Of a DNA stretch of 64,000 nt, positions 11,403 through 20,840 are shown one piece after another (positions within the stretch are counted from its first letter, which is position 1; every line of letters starts with the position of its first letter). This DNA is from Agilicoccus flavus (GTDB lineage: Bacteria; Actinomycetota; Actinomycetes; Actinomycetales; Dermatophilaceae). The stretch is taken from the NCBI RefSeq assembly GCF_014857905.1, contig NZ_JACYXE010000001.1:372001-436000 (forward strand), given 5' to 3'. Position numbers and translations under genes: made by a program. The notes below the pieces were generated by a model. It was not told the DNA's origin. It saw only the letters and a list, made by a program, of their open reading frames with translations, and searched no databases.

Positions 11403-11406
<4 letters not shown>
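8893..11406 (-). CDS. coxL: Form II CO dehydrogenase-like large subunit (molybdopterin-binding, xanthine oxidase family)
   Basis: 837 residues covering the aldehyde-oxidase/xanthine-dehydrogenase a/b hammerhead (~20-130) and the Moco-binding domain. The active-site loop reads [11 protein letters not shown], the AYRGAGR form II signature, not the AYxCSFR loop of proven form I CO dehydrogenases. Other expected motifs are [24 protein letters not shown] and [10 protein letters not shown], which carries the catalytic Glu. The real substrate may therefore be CO or another small heterocycle or aldehyde. It is in the coxS-L-M-G order with 4-bp overlaps at both ends. The C-terminal ~40 residues are Pro/Asp/Thr-rich and probably disordered. 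Confidence 0.88.
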
Positions 11407-11885
<479 letters not shown>

Positions 11886-12005
11886 GCCTCACTCCTTCGT
11901 GTCCGGTCACAGCGCTGTGCCTGTCGTCATCCTCACCCCTGGCACCGGGATGGACAACCGGTCACACTCGGCGATCCACGCATGTCGGGCGGGGAGTAGC
12001 CTCGA

Positions 12006-12021
12006 GCGAGGTAGACCTCGC
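12006..12021. promoter_or_regulatory. Palindrome in the coxS/ANTAR divergent intergenic region
   Basis: GCGAGGTAGACCTCGC is a 7-bp inverted repeat with a 2-bp centre. It lies 45 bp upstream of the ANTAR protein start and 120 bp upstream of coxS. The size fits a dimeric repressor operator; no regulator is identified. Confidence 0.35.
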
Positions 12022-12066
12022 CCGCCCTGGCGCGAGCGAGGCAACGGGACTCACTGCGAGGTAACG

Positions 12067-12857
12067 ATGGACGAGGCAGGACAGCGGTGGAGCCAGGCCG
12101 ACGAGGCCAACCTCCGGGGCAGCATCACCGACCTGGCGAGCCTCGTCACGGGACACTGGGGCCTCGAGGGGCTCATGGAGCAGATCGCTCAGTACGCGGT
12201 ACGCGCCATCCCGGCGCCGAGGGCGTGGGCGTGACCCTGCTGCGACACGAGGCGTCGACGAGCCGCGTCGAGGCGCTCGCGGCGAGCGACCCCTTCGTCG
12301 TCGAGATCGACGCCCTCCAGTACGAGACGTTGAGCGAGGGGCCCTGCATCACCGCGGTGCGCGAGCTACGGACCGTGCGCACCGGCTCCCTGGGCGGCGA
12401 GAAGATGTGGCCGCGGTTCGGCCCGCGGGTCGGCCGCCTCGGCGTGCACAGCGCGCTGTCCCTGCCGCTGAAGCTGCCGGGCAAGGTCGTCGGCGCCATC
12501 AACGCCTACGCCCGGGAGAAGGACGCGTTCCACGAGACGGCCGCCGAGTTCGGCGAGGCCTTCGCGCAACCCGCCGCCGTCGCCCTGCACAACGCCCACG
12601 TCCTCGCCGAGGCGCTCCGGCTGACCGAGACGCTGCAGACCGCCCTGGCGCGTCGGCCCGTCATCGACCAGGCGATCGGGGTCCTGCGTGCCCGCAGCGG
12701 CCTCACCGCCGACGAGGCCTTCGACCGCCTGCGCGAGATCAGCCACCGCGAGCACATCAAGGTGGTCGACGTCGCCCGCCAGGTGGTGGACTCGGCGGTG
12801 GGTCGGGCCCGGGACCAGCACCTCCCCTCGACGGGATCGGACGACGCGGCGGAGTAG
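12067..12857 (+). CDS. GAF-ANTAR domain transcription antitermination regulator (frameshifted)
   Basis: About 263 residues once one base is restored. The N-terminus MDEAGQRWSQADEANLRGSI leads into a GAF sensor domain (~20-170; GVTLLRHEASTSRVEALAAS, EGPCITAVRE, SALSLPLKLPGKVVGAINAY). A C-terminal ANTAR RNA-binding helix bundle follows (~190-245; RRPVIDQAIGVLRARSG, LTADEAFDRLREISHREHIK). ANTAR proteins stop premature termination by binding paired hairpins in nascent mRNA. A missing G near 12212 changes CCGGGCGCC-type sequence and creates an early TGA; both halves are otherwise perfect. It lies divergent from coxS, so it may control the cox operons (inference only). Confidence 0.78.
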
Positions 12858-12984
12858 CGTGAGAGGCCTGGAGGATCGTGACGGGCGGGGTCCTGACGCC
12901 GTCCGCCCCTCCGCGAGGGCTGCAGACCGGCGGCCCGGTGCCAGGTGACGGACCGCGTTCGGGAGCGCTCGAAGGAGCACGCCC

Positions 12985-13596
12985 ATGGCGGTCGGCCGTG
13001 ACCTCGACGCTCTGCTCGCCCTGCTCACGCAGGCGCTCGACGAGCCGGACGGCGACCTGCGCCACGCCTTCGACGGTGTGCTCGAGGCCCTCGGGCACGC
13101 CGTGCCGTCCTTCTGCGGACTGACCCTCGTCCTCGCGGCGTCGCGCGGTCCGGTGCGGCTCTCCTCCCACGACGACGCCCACGCCGACGCCCCCCGATCG
13201 TCGCTCTGGGTGCGCCTCGGCTCCCTGGCCGACGAGGCGACAGAGATGATCGTGCACGCGAGCGTGCCGGGGGCGTTCGTCGACCTGGCGGCCGACCTGG
13301 CGTGGATGCTCGGTCGCCCTCTGGGGGAGATCGTCCTCGACGGGCACCTCGAACCCGGGCGGGTCGTGTCGAGCTCGCTCGCCGACGCCTCGAGCATCGA
13401 CCAGGCCGTCGGGGTGCTGCTCGCGACGGGGTGGGCGCCGGACGCGGCGGAGCGCCGGTTGGACGAGCTCGCCGCGGAACTCGGCGGCGACCGGGCGGTG
13501 GCCGCCCGGGCGGTGGCCGCCCGGGCGGTGGCCGCCCGGGCGGTTCTCGCCGGTCTCGATGACCCGCAGCAGGGGCCTCCGGCGGCCTCATCGTGA
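12985..13596 (+). CDS. ANTAR-like regulatory protein
   Basis: 203 residues starting at ATG 12985 behind a GAAGGAG ribosome site. The first ~120 residues look like a small GAF-like or histidine-kinase-like sensor fold (HAVPSFCGLTLVLAASRG). Residues ~130-165 (ASSIDQAVGVLLATGWAP, DAAERRLDELAAELG) resemble the ANTAR helix pair, but the domain is shorter than usual. It ends in an AVAAR repeat encoded by three 15-bp copies. It sits 127 bp after the first ANTAR gene and is probably a paralogous partner. I cannot tell whether it still binds RNA. Confidence 0.6.
   Translation: MAVGRDLDALLALLTQALDEPDGDLRHAFDGVLEALGHAVPSFCGLTLVLAASRGPVRLSSHDDAHADAPRSSLWVRLGSLADEATEMIVHASVPGAFVDLAADLAWMLGRPLGEIVLDGHLEPGRVVSSSLADASSIDQAVGVLLATGWAPDAAERRLDELAAELGGDRAVAARAVAARAVAARAVLAGLDDPQQGPPAASS
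13495..13539 (+). repeat. 15-bp tandem repeat, three copies, in coding sequence
   Basis: GCGGTGGCCGCCCGG is repeated three times without mismatch, encoding Ala-Val-Ala-Ala-Arg three times near the C-terminus of the ANTAR-like protein. Copy number could vary between strains without breaking the frame. Confidence 0.85.
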
Positions 13597-13876
13597 ACAT
13601 TTTGTCTGGCGCAGTAACCCTTTCGTCGGTCGGCCTTGCGGTGTTAGGGTCCAGGCGCTGAGAGATTCAGCCGGTCCGGGAGGGGCCCGCCGTCCGCTGC
13701 GGAACCCCACGAGCATTCCGCTCTCCTGCCGGACATTCCTGGTGATCGACCCCGATGGGGGTTTCACCTCAGGAACGCGATCCACGTCACGTCCATCGTC
13801 CGACCCGCACCCGTCTCCCGACCACGTCACCGGCCTGCGCACCGGATGCCCCGACCCGCGAGGCGGGCCGGTGGCG

Positions 13877-14127
13877 ATGAGCACCGACAGCATGACCCGG
13901 ACCTCGACGGAGGAGACGCACCCCGACGTCCTGCAGGCCTGGCGGGCCCGGTCGCCGTCGGCCCGCCCGACGAGCCGGAGCCTCATCCTCGAACTCGCCT
14001 GCATCGACGAGGCGCTCCGGGAGCCGGACGTCGACGCGCGGCCGCATCCTGGGCCGCCCCCGACGTCGTCCTGAATCGCCGCGCCGCCGAGATCAGCCGG
14101 CTGTTGCGCGAGGAGGTCATCGACTGA
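13877..14127 (+). CDS. Small hypothetical protein, probable frameshift
   Basis: It begins ATG AGC ACC GAC (MSTDSMTRTSTEETHPDVLQ) and shows a helix SLILELACIDEALREPDV. After one indel near 14040 the neighbouring frame continues ASWAAPDVVLNRRAAEISRL and ends REEVID at a TGA at 14127. That gives about 83 mainly helical residues. No family recognised. It follows the ANTAR-like gene after a 280-bp gap that holds an AT-richer stretch (13597-13620) and a short ACCCC-GAT-GGGGGTTTC hairpin near 13750. I see no gene in that gap. Confidence 0.45.
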
Positions 14128-14159
14128 CCGGCAGGTCCACACGACGACTGACCGAACGG

Positions 14160-15371
14160 TCAGGGGGGCGTCGTCCCGGTTCCCTCCGGCACGCCGTGCT
14201 CGTGATGGTGGATGGGGCCGGCGCGGTCCGCGAGGCGGTCGCCGTGGCCGCCCCAGTGCTGGGCGATGATCTCCGCGGCGATGCTCACCGCCGTCTCCTC
14301 CGGGGTGCGGGCGCCGAGGTCGAGTCCGATGGGGCTCGCGAGTCGCGCGAGTTCTGCCGAGTTCAGCCCCGCCTCCCGGAGACGGGCCAGGCGGTCGTCG
14401 TGGGTGCGCCGGGAGCCCATCGCCCCGACGTAGGCGACCTCCGGGAGCCGCAGCGCGACCTCGAGGACCGGCACGTCGAACTTCGGGTCGTGGGTGAGCA
14501 CGCACACGACGGTCCGAGAGTCGAGCCGTCCCGCGTCGCGTTCGGCCGACAGGTAGCGGTGCGGCCAGTCGACGACGACCTCGTCGGCGGAGGGGAACCG
14601 GCTCGCCGTGGCGAACACGGGCCGGGCGTCGCACACGGTGACGCGGTAGCCGAGGAACGTGCCGAGGTGGGCGACCGACGCCGCGAAGTCGATGGCGCCG
14701 AAGACGATCATGCGGGGGCGCGGCGCGAACGAGGAGACGAAGACGCGCATGCCGTCGCCGCGGCGCTCGCCGTCCGGCCCGTAGGTGAGGGTGTCCGTGC
14801 GCCCGGCCGCGAGCAGGCCGCGGGCGTCGTCGGTCACGGCCGCGTCGGCCCGGGGACTGCCGAGGCCGCCTGAGGTCATCGACCCGCCGCTGCTGCCGTC
14901 ACCCCGGCCGTCGTCGTCACCCCGGCCGTCGTCGTCGGGCCGGACGACGAGTCGCCGCCCGATCCACTCCGGCGACGGATGCGCGATGACGGTGGCGATC
15001 GCGACGGGCCGGCCGGCCTCGACGTCGGCGGCCACCTCCGCCAGCTCCGGGAAGGTGTCCGCGTCGATCTTCTCGACGAAGACGTCGAGGATGCCGCCGC
15101 AGGTGAGCCCGACCGCGAAGGCGTCGTCGTCGCTCACGCCGTACCGCTCCAGGCGGGGGCGGCCGTCGGCGAGCACCTCCTCACCGAGGGTGTAGACGGC
15201 CCCCTCGACGCACCCGCCCGAGACCGAGCCGACCGCTTCTCCGTCGGGCCCGACGAGCATGGTCGCGCCGGCGGGGCGCGGTGCCGACCGCCACGTCGCG
15301 ACGACGGTTCCGGCGGCCACGGGCTCGCCCGCGCGCCACCAGCGCACCAGTTCGGGGAGGACCTCACGCAC
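14160..15371 (-). CDS. coxF: XdhC/CoxF family molybdenum cofactor insertion and maturation protein
   Basis: 403 residues. The N-terminal XdhC_CoxI domain contains VATWRSAPRPAGATMLVG and GSVSGGCVEGAVY. The C-terminal Rossmann domain contains MIVFGAIDFAASVAHLGT and YVGAMGSRRTHDDRLARLRE. Family members bind and sulfurate Moco and load it into xanthine-oxidase-type enzymes. A Gly/Asp/Ser-rich insert (~165-190) separates the domains. The start is taken as GTG 15371 because homology begins at VREVLPELVRWW; this overlaps the VWA gene by 8 bp, making it the third gene of the maturation operon. The His-rich tail (HHHEHG) may bind metal. Confidence 0.85.
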   Translation of the reverse strand: MREVLPELVRWWRAGEPVAAGTVVATWRSAPRPAGATMLVGPDGEAVGSVSGGCVEGAVYTLGEEVLADGRPRLERYGVSDDDAFAVGLTCGGILDVFVEKIDADTFPELAEVAADVEAGRPVAIATVIAHPSPEWIGRRLVVRPDDDGRGDDDGRGDGSSGGSMTSGGLGSPRADAAVTDDARGLLAAGRTDTLTYGPDGERRGDGMRVFVSSFAPRPRMIVFGAIDFAASVAHLGTFLGYRVTVCDARPVFATASRFPSADEVVVDWPHRYLSAERDAGRLDSRTVVCVLTHDPKFDVPVLEVALRLPEVAYVGAMGSRRTHDDRLARLREAGLNSAELARLASPIGLDLGARTPEETAVSIAAEIIAQHWGGHGDRLADRAGPIHHHEHGVPEGTGTTPP

Positions 15372-16536
15372 GGGCGACCACCTCACAGACCTGTTCGAAC
15401 GCGGCGAGGGAGTGCCCCGCCACGAAGTCGTCGATGTGCGGCAGCGCCGCGACGATTCCGCCCTGGACCGGTTCGTACCCCGGCCGGCCACGATGCGGGT
15501 TGGACCACACGACCCGGTGGGCGAGGGCCCGCAGCCGGCGCATCTGCTCGCCGAGCGCCTCGGGGGTGTCGCGCTCCCAGCCGTCGCTGAACACGACGAC
15601 GACCGCGCCGCGCGCGAGCCCGCGACGGCCCCAGCGGCGCAGGAACTCGGCGAGGCCGTCGGCGAGGCGGGTGCCGCCCGACCAGTCGGGGACGGCGTCC
15701 CCGCAGGCCGCGAGGGCCCGCTCGGGGTCGCGCCGGCCCAGCGCGGCCGTCACGCGGGTCAGCCGGGTGCCGAGGGTGAACACCTCGGTCGGCACGCCGG
15801 CGCGCACGTAGGCGTGGGCGAGGCGCAGCAGCGAGTCGGCGTAGGGGCTCATCGACCCGGACACGTCGACGAGCAGCACGACGCGCCGCGGCCGGGTCCC
15901 CCGCCGGCGCCACGAGATCGGGCCGGGCTCCCCCATCCGGCGCAGCTGTTCACGCAGGGTGGCGCGGGCGTCGAGCCGGCCCCGGGGGGCCGGGGTGCCG
16001 CGATGCGCCCGCCGGCGCGGCGCGCGGGGGGTCAACCCGGCGAAGAGCGCCGCGAGCCGCTCACGTTCGCGCGCGCTCATCGTCGCGACGTCGCGGTGAC
16101 GCAGGACCTCGACGTCACTCGCCCGCGCCCGCAGCACGTCCTCCTCCTCCCCCGCCCCGGAGGCCTCGGCGGCGCCGGACTCGAGCGCGGCCTGGGTGAG
16201 CGTCACCGCCGGCGGCGGGGTGTGCCTCTCGCCGAGCCGCTCTAGGCCGAACCAGGCGGCGAAGGTGGCGTCGTGCCGTTCGAGGTCGGCCGGGGAGCCG
16301 CACAGGGTGGCGCGGCCGGCGTGGAAGACGCCCGCGCGGTGCTCGAGGCCCACCTCGGCGGCGGCGGCGAGGTACGCGCGCTCGCGGTCGGCGCTCACCC
16401 CGACGCCGGCGGCGCGCAGGGCGCGCGCGAACCCGAGCAGCGCGGTGGCGCCGAAGGGCCCGTCGGGCAGCGGGTCCGTGGCGGGCGATGCGCCGCGCCC
16501 GCTGACGCGGAAGCCGACCGCGACGGGGCTGCTCAT
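15364..16536 (-). CDS. coxE: CoxE-like VWA domain protein
   Basis: 390 residues. The C-terminal half is a von Willebrand A domain with an intact MIDAS (LLVDVSGSMSPYADSL; later a GGTRL threonine and VVVFSDGWERD). The N-terminal half is a helical region typical of VWA_CoxE. In the CO dehydrogenase system CoxE works with the MoxR-type ATPase CoxD to assemble the [CuSMoO2] active site. It begins at ATG 16536, overlapping the ATPase stop by 4 bp. Confidence 0.85.
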   Translation of the reverse strand: MSSPVAVGFRVSGRGASPATDPLPDGPFGATALLGFARALRAAGVGVSADRERAYLAAAAEVGLEHRAGVFHAGRATLCGSPADLERHDATFAAWFGLERLGERHTPPPAVTLTQAALESGAAEASGAGEEEDVLRARASDVEVLRHRDVATMSARERERLAALFAGLTPRAPRRRAHRGTPAPRGRLDARATLREQLRRMGEPGPISWRRRGTRPRRVVLLVDVSGSMSPYADSLLRLAHAYVRAGVPTEVFTLGTRLTRVTAALGRRDPERALAACGDAVPDWSGGTRLADGLAEFLRRWGRRGLARGAVVVVFSDGWERDTPEALGEQMRRLRALAHRVVWSNPHRGRPGYEPVQGGIVAALPHIDDFVAGHSLAAFEQVCEVVARA

Positions 16537-17429
16537 CGGGCGAGCAACCGGTCGAGGGCGGCCCGCACCCGCTCGGCGTCCTCGCGGTGCTTGACGGCGG
16601 CGCCGAGGGTGGCGGCGGCCGTCTCGACGTCGAGGTCGTCGGCGCCGAGCTCGGCGAGGGCCCGCACCCAGTCGAGGGTCTCGGCGACGCCGGGGGCCTT
16701 GAGCAGCGCGGGGTCGGCGCGCAGGTTCTGCACGAGGGTGACGACGCTGCGGGCGAGGCGGTCGGAGACCTGCGGGGCGCGTGCGGCGACGATGGCGAGC
16801 TCCCGCTCGAGCCCCGGGTGGTCGATCCAGTGGTAGAGGCAGCGGCGCTTGAGGGCGTCGTGCAGCTCGCGGGTGCGGTTGGACGTGAGGACGACGACGG
16901 GCGGGACCCGCGCCCCGATCGTGCCGATCTCGGGGATCGTCACCTGCCAGGTCGAGAGCACCTCGAGCAGGAACGCCTCGAACTCGTCGTCGGCGCGGTC
17001 GATCTCGTCGACGAGGAGCACGCACGGCGCCTCGCGCAGCGCGCGCAGCACGGGCCGCGCCAAGAGGAAGCGCTCGTCGAAGAGGTCGGCCTCGACGGCC
17101 TCCAGGTCGGTTGCCGCGTCCCGGGCGCCCGCCACCGCCTCGACCGCGCGCAGGTGGAGGATCTGGCGCGGGAAGTCCCAGTCGTAGAGCGCCTGCGACG
17201 CGTCGATGCCCTCGTAGCACTGCAGCCGGAGCAGGGGCACGTCGAGCACGGCCGCGAGACCCTCGGCCAGCGCGGTCTTCCCCGTACCCGGCTCGCCCTC
17301 GAGCAACAGGGGTCGGTGCAGCCGCAGCGCCAGCCACGCGATCGTCGCGAGCGCCTCGTCGCACAGGTAGCCCGTCTGCGCGAGTCGGCCCGCGAGGTCG
17401 GGCGCGGCGGGGAAGGCGTCCTGATCCAT
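16533..17429 (-). CDS. coxD: CoxD-like MoxR family AAA+ ATPase
   Basis: 298 residues with Walker A GEPGTGKT (~45-52), Walker B CVLLVDEIDRAD, sensor 1 VVVLTSNRTRELHDALKRRC and the MoxR lid domain. The CYEGIDASQALYDWDFPRQ segment is characteristic of CoxD/MoxR partners of VWA proteins. ATP-driven remodelling probably activates the cox hydroxylase. ATG 17429 is preferred; in-frame starts at 17441 and 17444 exist. It is the first gene of the D-E-F operon, so structural and maturation genes are separated by the ANTAR block. Confidence 0.87.
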   Translation of the reverse strand: MDQDAFPAAPDLAGRLAQTGYLCDEALATIAWLALRLHRPLLLEGEPGTGKTALAEGLAAVLDVPLLRLQCYEGIDASQALYDWDFPRQILHLRAVEAVAGARDAATDLEAVEADLFDERFLLARPVLRALREAPCVLLVDEIDRADDEFEAFLLEVLSTWQVTIPEIGTIGARVPPVVVLTSNRTRELHDALKRRCLYHWIDHPGLERELAIVAARAPQVSDRLARSVVTLVQNLRADPALLKAPGVAETLDWVRALAELGADDLDVETAAATLGAAVKHREDAERVRAALDRLLAR

Positions 17430-17504
17430 GCCTGCCAGCATCACCCACGACCGCGGCGGGCGACACCGGTGGGTCGCGCGAGTCCGTGCCGCGAGGGTGT
17501 CCCG

Positions 17505-18590
17505 TCAGCGCAGGCGGTGCCGCGACACGACGTTCCAGATCGTGCTCGAGGCGTCGATCTCCTGGCTCGTCCCGGGGCCGCCGAGCGACGGGGGCGCGCC
17601 GGGCCACGTGTGACCGCCGTCGGAGATGTCGTAGCGCTCGACGAGCGCCCCCCGGTCGCAGCCGCCGTAGCGGAAGCGGGTCACGTGGGGGGTCAGCGCC
17701 GTCGCGACGGGCACGGGCCGGCACCCGTCGAGCTGCGCCCAGCGTTCCGTCGCGAGGGCCACCGAGTAGCCCCAGCGCCGGTCGCCGTTGCCGGCGAACG
17801 GGTTCACCTGGTCGACGTACCCGTGGAACGTCACGACCGGGACCGGCCGCGCCGGGCGGCAGTCGGCCTCCTCCGGGCGCGAGGTGGCCTCCGGCTCCGG
17901 GCGCCCGGCGCGCACGCCGGCCACGGGGGCGACGGCCGCGACGACGTCCGAGGCGTGACAGGCGAGCGCGGAGGACATCCGGGCCCCGCCCGAGAATCCG
18001 GTGGAGTAGACGCGCCGCGCGTCGAGGCAGCCGCGGGACACGAGGTCCGCCACGACCTTGCGCAGGAACGCGACGTCGTCGCGCGACCCCGGCGGCGGCA
18101 GCTGCCCCGCGGTGGTCGGGACGTTCGGCACGTTCCACGCCCAGTTCCCCTCGGGGTCGGGCGCGCCCTGCGGGGGCAGCGGGAGGACCCCCTGCGGGTA
18201 GGCGACGACGAAGCCGTGCCGATCGGCCACCGCATCCATCCGGGTCAGCTCCGCCTGCCGACGGGCGTTGCCCGAGCTCGGGTGCAGGTTGAGCATGAGC
18301 GGTGCTCGCCGCTGAGCCCTCTTCTGCGGCGGCACGTGGACGCGCACCCGGTAGGTCGTGCCGGCGTAGCGGACCGGCACCGAGGTCGTGCCGGGGCGCA
18401 GGGCCGAACGGCACCGGCGCGGGGCGGCGTCCACGCCGCCCGTCGCGGGGCCGGCCGACCAGGCCGTCGGGGCCGCGGGGCTCGCCGCGGTCGGGCCCGC
18501 GGGCGCCGCGGCGGCGGACCCCGCCGGGGTCACGATCCCCCCGGCCAACAACGCGAGCGAGGCGAACGACGTCACCACAGGACCGGCCAT
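17505..18590 (-). CDS. Secreted PHB-depolymerase-like esterase (LpqC family)
   Basis: 361 residues. An Ala/Gly-rich signal peptide (~1-30) precedes an alpha/beta hydrolase with the nucleophile elbow GFSGGARMSS, an oxyanion strand LMLNLHPSSGN and the catalytic histidine region ISDGGHTWPG. A likely Asp is in TFHGYVDQVNPF. Poly(3-hydroxybutyrate) depolymerase-like and feruloyl-esterase-like enzymes share this pattern; the exact ester is unknown. Start ATG 18590 has an AAGGGGA ribosome site. It is divergent from the siderophore importer. Confidence 0.78.
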   Translation of the reverse strand: MAGPVVTSFASLALLAGGIVTPAGSAAAAPAGPTAASPAAPTAWSAGPATGGVDAAPRRCRSALRPGTTSVPVRYAGTTYRVRVHVPPQKRAQRRAPLMLNLHPSSGNARRQAELTRMDAVADRHGFVVAYPQGVLPLPPQGAPDPEGNWAWNVPNVPTTAGQLPPPGSRDDVAFLRKVVADLVSRGCLDARRVYSTGFSGGARMSSALACHASDVVAAVAPVAGVRAGRPEPEATSRPEEADCRPARPVPVVTFHGYVDQVNPFAGNGDRRWGYSVALATERWAQLDGCRPVPVATALTPHVTRFRYGGCDRGALVERYDISDGGHTWPGAPPSLGGPGTSQEIDASSTIWNVVSRHRLR

Positions 18591-18695
18591 GGCACTCCCC
18601 TTCGAGATCGGCTGCGCCACAACCTAGCCGTGCCCGAGCCCCCGCGGTGGCCCCGAGACCGACGACCTGAACTTCCCATCCGGGACGTCAGCAAC

Positions 18696-18714
18696 TTAGG
18701 GTAGCCACACCATA
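18696..18714 (+). promoter_or_regulatory. IdeR/DtxR-like iron box
   Basis: TTAGGGTAGCCACACCATA matches the 19-bp iron-box consensus TTAGGTTAGGCTAACCTAA at 13 positions, including the left TTAGG half. It lies 25 bp before the siderophore-binding protein start, where an iron-loaded repressor would block transcription. Confidence 0.6.
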
Positions 18715-18738
18715 TCGTCCCTCTCGAAGGATCACCTC

Positions 18739-19785
18739 GTGTCGCCTCGCTCCCTCGTCGTCGCCGCCACCCTGACGACCCTGCTCGGCCTGACCGCCTG
18801 CGGGTCGAACTCCACCACCCCCGCCGCGCAGTCGACGACCGCCGCCTCGGCGTCCACCGGGGGCGGCCAGTCGTTCCCCGTCACGATCAAGCACGCCTTC
18901 GGCGAGACGACGATCGAGAAGAAGCCCGAGCGCGTCGCGAGCCTCGGGTGGGGCAACCACGAGGTGCCGCTGGCCCTGGGCGTCGTCCCGGTCGGGATGA
19001 GCAAGGCGACGTGGGGGGACGACGACAAGGACGGCGTGCTGCCGTGGGTCGAGGAGAAGCTCACCGAGCTCGGGGCGCAGACGCCGGTGCTCTTCGACGA
19101 CACCGACAGCATCGATTTCGAGGCCGTGGCCAACACGAAGCCCGACGTCATCCTCGCGGCGTACTCGGGGCTGACGAAGGAGCAGTACGACACGCTGAGC
19201 AAGATCGCGCCGGTCGTCGCCTACCCCAAGACCGCCTGGGCCACCTCGCTCGAGGACATGATCGAGATGGACGCCGCGGGCATCGGCATGGCCGCGGAGG
19301 GCGAGAAGCTCGCCGACGACGTCGAGAAGCAGATCACGGACATCGGCGCCAAGCACCCGACCCTCAAGGGCAAGAGCGCGCTCTTCTCCTTCATCGACAC
19401 CGCGGACCTGAGCAAGGTCGGCTTCTACACGACGATCGACCCGCGCGCCGAGCTGCTCGAGGACGTCGGCATGACGACGCCGAAGCTCGCCGAGACCGCC
19501 GGCGAGAAGGGCGAGTTCTACGGCACGGTGAGCGCCGAGAACAGCGACCAGTTCTCCGACGTCGACGTCATCGTCACCTACAGCAAGGACCCGGCCGCCG
19601 GACTCAAGGCCGTGCAGGCCGACCCGCTGTGGTCGAAGATGACACCCGTGAAGAACGGCGCGATCGACTTCCTGGCGGACGACACCCCGCTCGCCGCCGT
19701 CGGCAACCCCTCGCCGCTCAACATCGCGTGGGGCCTCGACAGGTACCTGGCGACGATCGACACCGCTGTCGCCAAGGTGAAGTGA
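18739..19785 (+). CDS. Iron-siderophore ABC transporter substrate-binding lipoprotein
   Basis: 348 residues. The lipoprotein signal ends LGLTACGSN (lipobox LTAC). The body is a FepB/FecB-type class III binding protein: RVASLGWGNHEVPLALGVVP, KPDVILAAYSGLTKEQYDTL, NIAWGLDRYLATID. It captures ferric siderophore outside the membrane for the two permeases that follow. It starts with GTG behind an iron-box-like operator and overlaps the first permease by 4 bp (GTGA). Confidence 0.88.
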   Translation: MSPRSLVVAATLTTLLGLTACGSNSTTPAAQSTTAASASTGGGQSFPVTIKHAFGETTIEKKPERVASLGWGNHEVPLALGVVPVGMSKATWGDDDKDGVLPWVEEKLTELGAQTPVLFDDTDSIDFEAVANTKPDVILAAYSGLTKEQYDTLSKIAPVVAYPKTAWATSLEDMIEMDAAGIGMAAEGEKLADDVEKQITDIGAKHPTLKGKSALFSFIDTADLSKVGFYTTIDPRAELLEDVGMTTPKLAETAGEKGEFYGTVSAENSDQFSDVDVIVTYSKDPAAGLKAVQADPLWSKMTPVKNGAIDFLADDTPLAAVGNPSPLNIAWGLDRYLATIDTAVAKVK

Positions 19786-20840
19786 GCGCCACCCTCGCGC
19801 CGCCGAGCGACACGTCGCCGTCGGGGACCTCCGCCCACCGGCGTACCTCGGCGGCCCGCCGGTCTGCCTGGCTCGCCGTCTCCCTCGTCGTGCTCGGGCT
19901 CATCGGGGTCGCCTCGATCACCTTCGGCGCCCGCGAGATCGCCTGGAGCGACGTCGTGTCGGCGCTGTCGGGGAACGACGAGACGCTCGCCGAGGCGGCC
20001 GTCGCCAAGCGGATCCCGCGCACGTTCCTCGCGATGCTCGTCGGCGCCGCGCTCGGGGTCGTCGGTGCCGTCATGCAGGGTCTGACCCGCAACCCGCTCG
20101 CCGACCCCGGCCTCCTCGGCATCACGCCCGGCGCCTCGCTCGCCGTCGTCGTCGGGATGGCGTTCTTCGGCCTCGGTTCGCCCATGGGCTTCACGTGGGT
20201 CGCCATCGGCGGCGCCGCGGTCGCGGCGGTCTTCGTCTACGTCGTCGGCTCGATCGGCCGCGGCGGCGCGACCCCGCTCAAGCTCACCCTCGCGGGGGCC
20301 GCGGTGTCGGCCGCGTTCACCTCGCTCATCAGCGCGGTGCTCCTGCCGCGGATCGACGTCATGGACTCCTTCCGCTTCTGGCAGATCGGCGGCGTCGGCG
20401 GCGCGACCGCCGAGCGCACCCTGCAGGTCCTGCCCTTCCTCGTCGTCGGGGCCCTGCTCAGCGCCGCCTCGACGACCGGCCTCAACGCTCTCGCGCTCGG
20501 CGACGACCTCGCCGCCGGGCTCGGCGAACGCGTCGTGCGCACCCGTGTCGTCGCGGCCCTCGGGTCGGTGACGCTGTGCGGGGCCGCGACCGCCCTCGCC
20601 GGGCCCATCGCCTTCGTCGGGCTCGTCGTCCCGCACGCCTGCCGGCTCCTCGCGGGCCTCGATCACCGCTGGCTGCTCCCCTCCTGCGCCGTCGTCGGCG
20701 CCGGGCTGCTCACCCTCGCCGACGTGCTCGGCCGCGTCGTCGCCCGGCCCGACGAGATCGACGTCGGCATCCTCACCGCCCTCATCGGAGCCCCCGTGTT
20801 CATCGCGATCGTCCGCCGGCAGAAGGCGAGGGCCCTGTGA
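19782..20840 (+). CDS. FecCD-family siderophore ABC transporter permease 1
   Basis: 352 residues with about 9-10 membrane helices and FecCD hallmarks: RIPRTFLAMLVGAALGVVGA, MQGLTRNPLADPGLLGITPG, and near the C-terminus GPIAFVGLVVPHACRLLAG. It forms half of the import channel. It starts at GTG 19782 overlapping the upstream stop, and the next permease starts inside its own stop (GTGA at 20837). Confidence 0.9.
   Translation: MSATLAPPSDTSPSGTSAHRRTSAARRSAWLAVSLVVLGLIGVASITFGAREIAWSDVVSALSGNDETLAEAAVAKRIPRTFLAMLVGAALGVVGAVMQGLTRNPLADPGLLGITPGASLAVVVGMAFFGLGSPMGFTWVAIGGAAVAAVFVYVVGSIGRGGATPLKLTLAGAAVSAAFTSLISAVLLPRIDVMDSFRFWQIGGVGGATAERTLQVLPFLVVGALLSAASTTGLNALALGDDLAAGLGERVVRTRVVAALGSVTLCGAATALAGPIAFVGLVVPHACRLLAGLDHRWLLPSCAVVGAGLLTLADVLGRVVARPDEIDVGILTALIGAPVFIAIVRRQKARAL

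Noticed and set aside
13597-13876. Possible riboswitch or leader RNA in the gap after the ANTAR-like gene
   Set aside because: Some GC-rich pairing and an AT-richer start were seen, but no known riboswitch core could be aligned convincingly.
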